64,000 nucleotides of DNA from Amanita rubescens (taxonomy: Eukaryota; Basidiomycota; Agaricomycetes; Agaricales; Amanitaceae), in the NCBI GenBank assembly GCA_015039365.1, contig WION01000157.1, positions 1 through 64,000 of the forward strand. The letters run 5' to 3'. Under the pieces are notes generated by a model, which worked only from the letters and a program-made list of their open reading frames with translations, did no database searches and was not told where the DNA came from. This document shows, one piece after another, positions 35,989-45,279 of the stretch. A program made the position numbers and the translations under genes. How positions within the stretch are numbered: position 1 is the first letter of the stretch; the number at the start of each line of letters is the position of its first letter.

Positions 35989-36260
35989 TGTAAGGCTCGT
36001 ACGTCAGTAGAAGCCGGACGTTGTATATATCTATGCTCAAGACTCTGGGGAGTTTGTCTAACTCCCAATCTTATCTCTTTCCGTATATAGCATTAGTATA
36101 GTTACGCGTGACTACTTAAGTCACCTTATACCTATTAGATAAGCAGTCAATTCTTGTAACGCGCACATTAGCACTACCGGAATACACCCAGTACAGTGCA
36201 CCGCGCGTTTGAATAACTCGGAGATTATATCTCCACTATTATAAACTTATCAACTTTACA
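35989..36260 (+). repeat. 5' LTR of element D
   Basis: TGTAAGGCTC...CAACTTTACA, 272 bp. Contains TATATA-rich promoter-like stretches (36023-36032, 36084-36090) and perfect hairpins GGGAGTT/AACTCCC (36048-36066) and GGAGAT/ATCTCC (36220-36234). Confidence 0.97.
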
Positions 36261-36366
36261 CTTTTTTGCACTACCACGTTGTGTGTAGTAGCGCGGCAAC
36301 TTACAATCGAAAATCAACCAAAAACCTAGAAAAACAAACAAACTCAAAATTAAATAGAACGACGCG

Positions 36367-39300
36367 ATGTCCTTCGCGCCGAACAAAGCCAAGAACAAGA
36401 AAACCACTAGGGCTTCTCTTTCAAACACGCCCGCTGGCTCCGGGGGAAGTTCCCCCGTGTTAGTCCAACGTTCGGTTAGCACGTCGAACGCGTCAAAACC
36501 CGCGTCCGGCCCGGCACTGGATACCGGCAACGTAACCGTGAGGAGCGCAAGTTACGCTCATGCAGCCTCACACGTAAAAGCTGCAGCGGCTCCTGCAACT
36601 CCCGCTAGGAGTAATAGGTCCCCAGCGAGACCTTCTCGCTCCCCGAGGACGGAACCTTCCCTCCTCGGAATGAAACCCAAGCCACCTAAAACGAGTCCAG
36701 AGGACTCGAGACCAAGCGAATACAGAAAGGGGATATCGCTTAACTCCCCTCCCGAAGGTCGAGTTCCGTTCGGGCCAATAACACAATTGCCATTTAGGCT
36801 TAGCCAGCAAGCCTCTAGGAATGCCGAAGAGGAACGGGAAGTCCAACAATTGACTTCCCCAGACAAGGAACAGGCTGAAATTCAGCCCGAAGTCCCACAG
36901 GATATCCTGGAACGGGTTACCCCCCTTTCCGAAGATATGCCACTTCTCTTAGCCCCATCAGTCATGGAGACGGCTATCCCAAATCCCGCTCACGCCAGTC
37001 AGTTAGCGGACAACATCACTCGCGGAAAGCTCCGCGAAATCAAGGATTCTATTAACAACTCCATGGCGAGACAACAGCAACAATTCAGTATTGGAATGTC
37101 CCAAATACTGAGAGAGCTCCGCGAGTTCAACGTCTCAGTACAACAAGAACTTCGCACCTCAAACGATAAGAATACGCAGATCCAAACCCTGCTCTTAGAT
37201 GAACTTCGACGAACGAGAAGTCAACGATCTTACTCCGAGAGGGAACCCTCCCCTCAAGGTTCTGTGAGATCACAGTCCCCAGCTTTGAGCTACGTGTCCG
37301 TGGAACCGCAAGACACGACCGAACATATATCGATCCTGTCCTCTCGATATAGAGGCAGAGGCATGGCCCCTGCTGAACCCGACGACAGGGAAGAACTTAT
37401 TGCTCGCCTACATGAGTCGGGCGAACTAGACGCACTGATTACCCTCAAGAAGCTAGAGTTCAGACGCTCAACGGGAGATACGGGAAGTTTCGCAAATCGT
37501 CAGGGGCGGAATGAGTCCGTTCCGAGCTATGATGCTCGATTAACGACCAGCGCCAGGAACGCCGTCCTGGCAGAGATTAAGGCGGGAACTGATCCTGCTA
37601 CGCTTTTCGAACGTTTATCTCCAAACCGAAGGCAGACAAGATTTGAGGAACCGCCACGAAGGGAGCCCTTCCTCACGGGCGCGAACACGACGCCTTTGGG
37701 CGTTGCCTCAGGGAACGCCACGACGAATGACGTTCCAGATCAAAGAAGGCCACGCGGTACACCAAGCCCTTCATCCCCAAGTTCTGCTGGTGGAGGAAAC
37801 CCCGAGGACAGAGTCCCACGGAATTCTCGATACTTAGGACATATACCGGGTTATAGACCCAGCATGTCAGTCAGCAATGTCGGGCGCAACCCTATCACTA
37901 TTGGTCCTTTGACCATTGTTGATCGCTCGTCCGAAAGAACGGACGACATGGTCAGGTCAGAAATCCTCAATGCCCTTCAGGCAGCGGAACATCGCTCCGA
38001 CGCCATCAATGTTGGGAAACTGATGAAAATATCACTTCCTGAATACTCGGGAAGTGAATCTATGGACGCATACATGAAGTTTCTACGAGAACTTCTATTA
38101 TACCTATTGAACTACAACCTGATGAAGCCGGATTCGGACGCTCACCGAGTCGGTATATTGGGCGCAACATTAAAAGATAGAGCGCTAAGATGGTATCAAC
38201 ACACCATCAATCTCAACGCGGACGGCAGGTGGAACTTCCAGTCTGCCATGATCGAACTCAAACGACACTTCGTGAAAGACGTATCAGCTCGGGACGCGGC
38301 CGTACGATTCGACCGTCTCAAACAGAAGAACAGGACGGTAGCCGACCTTAAGAAGGAACTCGAACGGTTGAGTCAGCTCATGATTCAACAGCCCTCCGAG
38401 TACGACATGAAACGTCGTTTCCTAGACGCACTAAAGCCGGAAGTCTCTGGCGCGGTCCTATGCTTCGGGTTGAACCCGGAGAGCTCAGACTTTGACCTCC
38501 TGTTCGATAAAGCGAATGCGATCGAACAAGGCCAGTTATATGAAGAGAGTCATCGTAACGAGCGAATGAGCAAAAACGCTATAACTGGCTCTCAAAATCA
38601 AACCTACAAATCGTCTTCAGGCAAATCGTCAAAACTGTCGGGGAGGAAGTTCGTAAAGAAGCCTAAGAAAGAGGCAAGGGACGACAAGCCGACGGACCCG
38701 TCATCGAAGTCAGTGGAATGCTACCACTGTAAGAGAAAAGGACACATCAGTAAAGATTGTCCCAAAAAGACGGGCAAGAACAGATCCGCCAACGCGGAGC
38801 CTGCTGACGAGGATGAGGAAGCGGAAGCGCAAGGCAATGCTGCAGACGCTGACACCGGAGACTCTGAAGATTCAGAGTCAGGCCAAGATGATGATCACGA
38901 GGATCAATCGGATGAACAAGCAGAAAATGGCCCAGACTCGGACAATCTGTCCCTGAACGACTGGTGCCCCCAGGCTTGCGCTATAAGGCCTTACGTGGAG
39001 TCGTTGGATGACGAAGACGACGTCGTCGTTTACCACGAGCCAGGATCTCGTGGGAGGCCAGAACTTGTCGACTGGTCTCAAATGTCAGGCAGCAGCGTTG
39101 AATACGAGGACACCTCCTCTGTCGACGAACACGCTCAGGACGACATGCCAGAGCCAATGGTGTGGGATTGCCGAACAACACGCATAGTAGAAGACGACGA
39201 ACGTATGGAGTCCTGCAAAGCTAATGAGACGAATGGCGAACTTGTCGCGTATCGACAACGAGCTACCAAAGAATTCGGGTCACTCAGACTTGAGGATGGG

Positions 39301-39858
39301 CCGAAAAGAGACTTCAAGCGTTTGGGCGTTATAGAAGGTTACATGCGGATTAACGGCAACAGGGCCCACGTATTAATGGATGGGGGAAGTACCCTCGACA
39401 TGATATCGGCCAATTTTGCGTCTGTACTCGCGCTGGAAATGTTCCAGCTCAAGAAGCCAATAAAACTGCAAATGGCTACCTCTGGATCAAGGTCTTCCAT
39501 TAATCATGGAGCACGCGCAGAACTCCAAGTAGGGGAGTTCAAACAAATGCGATACTTCGACGTGGTCAACCTTGACCGTTACAACGTTATTCTCGGGACA
39601 CCATTCCTGAAGGAACACAAGATTATATTGAATTATGCTGGACACGGATCCTTCAAGCTGAAGGACAGATGGTTCCCAGTCCGGGAAGGCGATTTTAGCA
39701 GTCCTGTTTCCAAAAATGGGGAGGAAACGGGTGACGCCGTCGATAAAACCAAGTCTAGCACAAAAGGAAACGGGTTTAGCTCGCAACCACGCAAGTCTAT
39801 GAGCAGCAGCAACGGGAGGAATCCTAGCCCCTCGGTGCCGTATAAACGCTCTCATTGA
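36367..39858 (+). CDS. element D Gag-protease (1163 aa), ends in UGA-CUA
   Basis: ATG 36367 follows a 106-bp leader after the LTR. Residues 1-500 are Ser/Pro/Arg-rich and low-complexity. The capsid-like part at about 550-740 includes MKISLPEYSGSESMDAYMKF and ILGATLKDRALRWYQHTINL. The CCHC knuckle CYHCKRKGHISKDC starts at C785. The retropepsin region has VLMDGGSTLDMIS with catalytic Asp at 1005; the usual DT/SG triad reads DGG here. VILGTPFLKEHKI supports the protease call. The stop is TGA at 39856-39858, followed by CTA, and the frame stays open into pol, so stop readthrough would give Gag-Pol. Gag packages RNA; the protease matures the polyprotein. Confidence 0.9.
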   Translation: MSFAPNKAKNKKTTRASLSNTPAGSGGSSPVLVQRSVSTSNASKPASGPALDTGNVTVRSASYAHAASHVKAAAAPATPARSNRSPARPSRSPRTEPSLLGMKPKPPKTSPEDSRPSEYRKGISLNSPPEGRVPFGPITQLPFRLSQQASRNAEEEREVQQLTSPDKEQAEIQPEVPQDILERVTPLSEDMPLLLAPSVMETAIPNPAHASQLADNITRGKLREIKDSINNSMARQQQQFSIGMSQILRELREFNVSVQQELRTSNDKNTQIQTLLLDELRRTRSQRSYSEREPSPQGSVRSQSPALSYVSVEPQDTTEHISILSSRYRGRGMAPAEPDDREELIARLHESGELDALITLKKLEFRRSTGDTGSFANRQGRNESVPSYDARLTTSARNAVLAEIKAGTDPATLFERLSPNRRQTRFEEPPRREPFLTGANTTPLGVASGNATTNDVPDQRRPRGTPSPSSPSSAGGGNPEDRVPRNSRYLGHIPGYRPSMSVSNVGRNPITIGPLTIVDRSSERTDDMVRSEILNALQAAEHRSDAINVGKLMKISLPEYSGSESMDAYMKFLRELLLYLLNYNLMKPDSDAHRVGILGATLKDRALRWYQHTINLNADGRWNFQSAMIELKRHFVKDVSARDAAVRFDRLKQKNRTVADLKKELERLSQLMIQQPSEYDMKRRFLDALKPEVSGAVLCFGLNPESSDFDLLFDKANAIEQGQLYEESHRNERMSKNAITGSQNQTYKSSSGKSSKLSGRKFVKKPKKEARDDKPTDPSSKSVECYHCKRKGHISKDCPKKTGKNRSANAEPADEDEEAEAQGNAADADTGDSEDSESGQDDDHEDQSDEQAENGPDSDNLSLNDWCPQACAIRPYVESLDDEDDVVVYHEPGSRGRPELVDWSQMSGSSVEYEDTSSVDEHAQDDMPEPMVWDCRTTRIVEDDERMESCKANETNGELVAYRQRATKEFGSLRLEDGPKRDFKRLGVIEGYMRINGNRAHVLMDGGSTLDMISANFASVLALEMFQLKKPIKLQMATSGSRSSINHGARAELQVGEFKQMRYFDVVNLDRYNVILGTPFLKEHKIILNYAGHGSFKLKDRWFPVREGDFSSPVSKNGEETGDAVDKTKSSTKGNGFSSQPRKSMSSSNGRNPSPSVPYKRSH

Positions 39859-39876
39859 CTACAAGGACCCGAGAAT

Positions 39877-42630
39877 ATGAAACCCTATTCCGCAGCAGCA
39901 GACGTTGGGCGGAAGGGTACCACCTCCATAACGACGGAGGAAAGAAATAAATTACGCCTGAAATGGATCGACAAAGTAAAAGACTTACAAGCGCCAGAGG
40001 AGTTAACCATGCCTCCTCTACGTATAATCAACCACGAGATTCCACTAATAAATCCGAATCTCAAGATCGTTCACAGAGCGGCAAAATGCCCGGAGCCACT
40101 TAGAGATGAACTCAAGGAGAAAGTAGACCGATACCTAAAGGCGGGATACTGGGTCAGGACGGAACTACCCTCCTCGGCCCCTATGCTGATAGCCTTCAAG
40201 AAAAGCGGAAAAATAAGGACCGTCATTGACGCCAGACAACGCAACGATAACACACTATCTGATTCCACGCCCATGCCTGATCAAGAGACGATTAGGAACG
40301 ATGTGGCCCGAGCGAAATTCCGCTCGAAGATTGACTTATCCGACGCCTACGAACAGATCCGTATCTCCCCTGAACACGAGTCCCGGACTGTATTCTCCAC
40401 AATCTACGGGAACATGAAAAGCATGGTAATGCAACAGGGAGACAAAAACGGGCCCGCTACTTTCCAGAAGTTAATGAACTTCTCCTTTGCCGACATGTCA
40501 GCCGTCTTCGTCCATTGCTATCAAGACGACATATTCGTGTTCTCAGACACTCGCGAGGAACACGAAGATCACTTACAGATGGTCTTTGACCGTCTCAGAA
40601 AGCTCAGGTTGTACCTAAGCAGAAACCCGGAAAAGATCGACCTATTTTCGACAAATATGGACTGTCTGGGGTTCATAGTTGACGACGAGGGAATACATAT
40701 TGATCCCTCGAAAGTTGACAAGATCACACAATGGCGAACGCCCAGAAACTACCAGGACGTCCTGAGATTCAACGGGGTCATTCAATACCTCGCTCAATAC
40801 ATTCCAAAGGCTACGGAATATACTGCTCCATTAACTGGAATGTGCAGTAATAACAGAGAATTTGTGTGGACAGACTTCCACGATCTCTGCTTCAAGAAAC
40901 TCAAGAATTTGGTCGAGAAGAACATTGTCTGTCGACCCATAAACGGGAAACTTGACGTCCCTATTTGGGTAATCACGGACGCTTCTGCGACAGGAGTCGG
41001 CTGCTGGTACGGACAAGGGCCGACCTGGGATACGATATGGCCCGCGGGATTCTTCTCGCGGAAATTCACGCCTGCCCAAATGAATTACTGCACTTGGGAA
41101 CAAGAGCTACTAGGCGTCCTGGAAGCATTACTGCGCTGGGAAGACAAACTCCTAGGTCTCGCTTTTACCGTCGTCACCGACCACCAGGCATTAACGTTCT
41201 TCAACGAGGCCCCGACACGATCCCACCGTAGAACACGATGGTGGGAATACCTCTCCAGATTCAACTTTAAAATGCAGTACCTGAAGGGAGAGAAGAACAT
41301 TGTCGCGGACGCGCTGTCTAGATACTTTGCGAGCGATGAGCCGGACGAAACTCACGATGTTTCGGCATACGTCAACGCGGATTTCAGACTGGATCCGGAG
41401 CGTAATGACCTCACCATTGCTCGAACAGCAGAGTTGATCGCGTTTAAAGTGAATGCATATCCTACTTCTGGGAGGAAGGAGCTGGTCCGCGACCATGTTG
41501 AACAACGAGCTGTAGAAGCTCAAAATATATCTCGAAGCAAAGAAACGGAGACAGAGAATCCTCCAGATATCAACCCTATCGACGGAAGCTTCCAGTCGAT
41601 ATTCAAGGCTTTTCCCGAGTCGTACACAAAGGACAAGTTCCTAGCTCATATCTGGGAACATACCGACAGGTTCAACAAGTTTTTAAAGCAGAAGGATCTG
41701 CTTTGGACCAATAACAGGACGGGATCAAGAGTCGTCTGTGTCCCTGACGGCCTGCTCAAAGGGAAATCTCTGAAAGGGCTCGTCATTGACGCCTGTCACC
41801 AGACTATCGGCCACTTAGGAACTGAGCGAACGCTCAAATACATCAGACGTTGGTTCTGGTGGGCCACAATGGCTGAAGATGTCGATGACTTCTGCAAATC
41901 ATGCGGAAAATGTCAGACGACGAAACACTCCCGACAGAAGAGCCCAGGATGGCTCCATAACATGACATTCCCTTCACGGCCTTGGGAAAGCATCGGCATG
42001 GACTTCGTTGGCCCCTTCGTTGAAGTAGACAACTTCAACTACATCCTCCTTGTCGTTTGTCGAATGACAGGGATGGTACACTTAATCCCGACGCGAACCG
42101 ACGTATCAGCCAAACGAGTGGCTGAATTATACGTTAAGGAGATCGTCAGGCTTCATGGCATCCCGGAGTCCATCGTGTCTGACCGCGACACGAAGTTCAC
42201 GTCCCAATTCTGGAAGGAATTAAGCAAAATCCTAGGCCAGCGTTTGCTGATGTCCTCGTCATACCACCCTCAAACCGACGGTTCGTCGGAAAGAGCCATT
42301 CAAACCATGTCGCAAGTTCTGCGATCAGTGGTGAATGACTACCAGACGAACTGGGTGGAACAATTGCCACTGGTGGAATTCGCCATGAACTCTGCTCACA
42401 ACAAAACCACTGGCCACGCCCCCTTCGAAGCAAACTATGGATGGCTACCTCGTATGATACGTGGCGCCAGCTTCGATAGCCCACGAGAGGGCGTGAAGCA
42501 ATTCGTCGAGCGGATCACAGGCGTACTGGACAAGACCTTCGACAACATCACCGTACAAAGAACTCGTCAGGCTAAACAGGCTAACAAGCACCGACGAGAC
42601 GGACAAAATTTCCAAAAGGACGACTTAGTG
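39877..42630 (+). CDS. element D Pol: reverse transcriptase, RNase H, integrase core
   Basis: In frame with gag (six codons after the TGA, then ATG 39877). RT: IRTVIDARQRNDNTL, KIDLSDAYEQI and the active site YQDD at residues 215-218. RNase H: WVITDASATGVGCW, TWEQELLGVLEALLRWEDKL, TVVTDHQALTFF, ADALSRYF. Integrase: HHCC finger (HQTIGHLGTERTLKYIRR...CKSCGKCQ), then the DDE triad D709 (GMDFVGPF), D769 (VSDRDTKF) and E805 (SSERAIQTM), spacing DD35E. No broken codon up to 42630, where the KDZ element begins exactly after codon GTG. The frame resumes at 48726. Confidence 0.95.
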
Positions 42631-43051
42631 CAACACTTTACCCTCCCCCACGTGTCCTTGTAGACTCCTTGTGGACTCCCGGACTCCTCAGGACTCCTCA
42701 GGACTCCCTGTAGATTCCTGATAAATTGACATAAAATGCCAGGAGTGGATAAGGACTCCTTGTGGACTCCTTGTTCACTCCCTGTTCACTCCTCATTGGC
42801 TGCAAAAAAGCGAAAAATGCCAGGAGTCAACCCACAAGGAGTGGACCAGGAGTCCCTGTGGAGTCCTGCTCACTCCTGGTTCAAGCAAAAAAGTAGTACA
42901 TAAGTAAAAATTGCAAGGACTGGACAGGAGTCCCTGTGGGGTCCTGCTCACTCCCTGCTCACTCCCTGCTCACTTTTCATTACTGCAACAATGGCAACAG
43001 AAGTCTGTTATAGTACATAATGTTACATAACAAATCTCAATAACTACAAAA

Positions 43052-45240
43052 CTATTCAAAACTATCATCTACATCAATACCAACACCACCATCATCATCA
43101 CCATCCACCTGTGGCCCACTTTTTTCTTGCTTCAATTGATTGTTGATGACATGTCTTGTGTGGTAGAAAAGCATAGTATGCAGGAACCAGTTAAAATTGC
43201 CACTAGTCATCCTTTTCAGTATTTGCTCATAACCACCTAGCCAGGCATTCAATTGTTCACATGCCTGTGTATTGAAGGCACGCTTGTAATAAAGCTCTCC
43301 CTCAGCTGTTCTTCCTGCAATAACCAGGTTTGGAGCAGAACCATTCATAGGGGCAGGATTGCACCACTCCCGACACAATTGGTCTGTTGCTCTGTGGTTG
43401 GAGTAGTGATATGTATCAACTATAAATCTAGTTGTATTCTTCCATTCTTCCCATCTTCCATTTACTAAACAGCTTCGAAGAACTAAACAGGCCTTGTCAA
43501 TGCAAACATAATCAGGCCTGGAGTCTGAAGTGGGGTAAACTTTCTCCAAAAAACTCATGATATTTGCAGGTGACTCTGACTTTGCAAATTTTGCCCAAGC
43601 TACAACAACTCCACAGGGTGCACATATAGTTTCTACACAGTAGAATCTTGGTGGAGTAAAGGAATTTCTTGCCCTCTGTGTTCTTTGTTCTTCATCATGT
43701 GGTTGTACTACATTATTGTTTGACTGAGGCATCCATGGCCATGTCTCATCTGGCCTTCGTAGTGCTCTCCTGAAACCACCCAATGCCTGTTGTCTGTGAT
43801 TCCTTAAATATCTTTGCCAAGTACCTTGGTGCTGTCCACAGGCTTCAGTGCCTTGTACCTTTGGATTGGAACAGTTTGCAACATGGCAAAGACCACCATA
43901 CAAATTTTCATGAAAAGCACAATACATGCCACCTCTTGAATTTTGCAAGTCACTGGTGCAGTCATTATAGGCACAGTGTGAATGGCCCATGACAATGCCA
44001 TCTATAACAACCATTGTCACAGGTGCATATTCTGTATCTGTACTTGCACTCCCTGGCTCATTTTCTACATTGGTTTCACCTTGTATAACTTCATCCATTC
44101 CCACCATGCCTGATATGTTATTGGATAAGATGACATCAGCAGATTCCTTGTATTTGTGTGTACATTCTTCACAAGTATGTTGTTCAGCAGCCCTGATGAT
44201 CCCATCCTCACCAAGGGTGTTAAATGCCTGTCTTGTGACCTCATCTATTGACAGACCATCTTGCAATGTGAGGTTTATGTTTAGGTTTGAAGCAATAAAA
44301 CGTATAGACTCTTGGACAAATGCTTGCCAGATCTGACGTCTTGTCACTTTCCCCAGATGACTCAGTCCATCATTACAGAAATCAGAAAATGCATCTGCAG
44401 ATGCATGGAAAGTGTATATGCCACTCAGCACAGCTGAAGTAAATTTGCGATCAACCCATAAATTACTTCCAATCTTGACATGCTTAGCAGCATTGAGATA
44501 AACCCGCTCATGTCTATCCCCATTTGCTATAGGTGCCCTCTCATGATCAGCATAGTATAATGTTTTGCATTCTTTGCAATACCCTGACAAGACAGGTACA
44601 TTTTCATAAGAAATGAAGTTCTTCATAAGTCGTACAAGTGGAATGTCTCGCTGTCTTGACCATTGATATAAAGCATTTTTATTGCAAGCATATGTCTGAC
44701 AAACAGCTGTTCCTGGACAAACAATGTGAACAGGCTGTATTGCCTCTTGTGAAACAGGTTTTAAATTGCCCTTGAATTTTCCATTTGTTTTGCATGGATA
44801 CAAGTCAAGAAGCTTTGCAAGTGCATCAATTTTGAGACCAAGAACAATGGCAACTTTCTCATCTGTAATACCAGTATGCACATCTGATGCCTTCAACAAG
44901 TGGCTGCTTGTCTCTCTCAGCCTGCCATTCAGTGCATGTCCCAGACACCTAATCCAACCTGTTGCTACTGTGCTCCTCTCCCTTTGCCCTTCTGCATTCC
45001 TTTGACGAAAGTGTAGACTAAGCAGATCAACATTCTCTATAGTAGTGAAGAAGGTCATTAACACCACTGATAATGTTACAGTGGAGCTGAAGTGATTCTC
45101 AACAAATTTATTGAACATCTTGAATGTGATATCAGGGAAAGGTTGCTCTCCCTTTGCAGCAACAGCAGGAACATAGCATAGCATCACACTGACTAGCATT
45201 ATCCAAATAGGAAACTGAAAAAAGATAGGCATAGGACTAG
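43052..45240 (-). CDS. KDZ-like transposase with CxC5/CxC6-type cysteine clusters
   Basis: About 730 codons open to 43052. Cys modules: VHIVCPGTAVCQTYACNKN, GYCKECKTLYYADHERAP, HTCEECTHKYKE, HSHCAYNDCTSDL, MYCAFHENLYGGLCHVANC with SNPKVQGTEACGQHQ. This matches the Cys-rich layout of agaric proteins annotated as KDZ-associated CxC5/CxC6. The C-terminal catalytic-like part has CAPCGVVVAWAKFAKSESPA, RPDYVCIDKACLVLRSC, TTRFIVDTYHYSNHRATDQL and RAFNTQACEQLNAWLGGYEQ. No internal stop. No clean ATG at the 5' end; splicing a 47-nt intron (GTAAGC...GCTAG, 45277 down to 45231) would join it in frame to the exon at 45280-45789, so the two may be one gene. Confidence 0.7.
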
Positions 45241-45279
45241 CTAATTTAAAAAACACAACACATAGGTACAGTTCAATGC

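Noticed and set aside
36261..36290. tRNA primer-binding site of element D
   Set aside because: Sequence after the LTR (CTTTTTTGCACTACC) does not start with TGG and matches no tRNA 3' end I can recognise; self-priming is possible but unproven.
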